Of a stretch of DNA of 5,750 nt, positions 5,415 to 5,750 are shown one piece after another (the stretch's first letter is position 1; each line of letters begins with the position of its first letter). A program made the translations under genes and the position numbers. This stretch comes from Deltaproteobacteria bacterium (GTDB lineage Bacteria; Desulfobacterota; GWC2-55-46; DRQE01): contig DAOVXI010000114.1 of the NCBI GenBank assembly GCA_030636245.1, positions 1 through 5,750 on the forward strand, read 5' to 3'. Under the pieces are notes generated by a model. That model was not told the DNA's origin, searched no databases, and was given only the letters and a program-made list of their open reading frames with translations.

Positions 5415-5750
5415 TGGCAAGTTTTAAAGAGAAAATACAGCTGTCTTTCTCAGACGCGGCGGCGAGCTATGACAAGTACGCCGGGCTGCAAAAAGATATT
5501 GCAAGGAAACTTACCAACTCACTTAAAGGTAAAGCGCTCGGTAAGGTGCTTGACATTGGTTGCGGCACGGGCGAGGTGATAAAAAATCTTTCGAAAGAGA
5601 ATACAACAGAACTTTTCGGCTGCGACATATCACATAAGATGACTCAGCTCACACGCTGCTCAACGAACACCCGTTCCGTATGCGCGGACTTTGACAACCT
5701 GCCCTTTGTTGACTCCGCATTTGATACGCTAGTGTCAAGCCTTGCGTATC
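5414..5750 (+). CDS. bioC: malonyl-ACP O-methyltransferase, 3' end beyond the window
   Basis: SAM-dependent class I methyltransferase that methylates the free carboxyl of malonyl-ACP, so that fatty acid synthase can extend it to pimeloyl-ACP methyl ester. Only the first 112 codons are present, and a full protein would be around 250-280 residues. The N-terminal signature FSDAAASYDKYAGLQ (12-26) is typical of BioC. SAM motif I is VLDIGCGTGE (45-54), and motif II ends in the acidic GCDIS. ADFDNLPFVDSAFDTLVSSLAY, spanning about residues 91-112, matches the BioC motif after which family members usually read QW. The start ATG shares one base with the bioH stop (TAATG), so the esterase and the methyltransferase that form one functional pair are translationally coupled. 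The frame is open to the window edge with no sign of damage. Confidence 0.92.
   Translation, partial: MASFKEKIQLSFSDAAASYDKYAGLQKDIARKLTNSLKGKALGKVLDIGCGTGEVIKNLSKENTTELFGCDISHKMTQLTRCSTNTRSVCADFDNLPFVDSAFDTLVSSLAY

Overview
The window is an ordinary-looking, gene-dense stretch of a bacterial chromosome. All intact genes lie on the plus strand and are packed head to tail. Nothing suggests a mobile element, CRISPR array or RNA gene. Free use of AUA, AGA and AGG codons, moderate base composition, a Gram-negative-style BioC/BioH pimelate route and an anaerobe-style biotin synthase together suggest an anaerobic Gram-negative bacterium, perhaps Desulfobacterota (former Deltaproteobacteria) or a relative. 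The taxonomic guess is weak.

Left edge (1-129): a short region that may be a divergent gene boundary. A strong Shine-Dalgarno on the minus strand precedes an ATG whose reading frame leaves the window after ten codons. Left block (130-2447): three housekeeping-type genes. They are rarA (clamp-loader-like AAA+ ATPase of replication and recombination), a tandem ACT-domain protein resembling GcvR, and def (peptide deformylase). rarA and the ACT gene overlap by one base, and def follows 12 bases later.

Right block (2448-5750, continuing past the edge): a biotin synthesis operon, bioB-bioF-bioH-bioC. The 71-base gap before bioB holds an imperfect inverted repeat that closely resembles a BirA biotin operator, so the operon is probably repressed when biotin is plentiful. 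BioC methylates malonyl-ACP so that fatty acid synthesis can carry the disguised chain to pimeloyl-ACP methyl ester. BioH removes the methyl group, BioF condenses pimeloyl-ACP with alanine, and BioB inserts sulfur at the end. The middle steps (bioA and bioD) are absent here and may lie beyond position 5750.

The most interesting point is in BioB. Two of the four ligands of the classical [2Fe-2S] cluster (E. coli Cys97 and Arg260) are replaced by Ser and Ile, and a new Cys appears two residues after the Arg260 position. The three-cysteine arrangement fits the recently described type II biotin synthases of obligate anaerobes, which use an auxiliary [4Fe-4S] cluster. I found no wholly undescribed system in this window.
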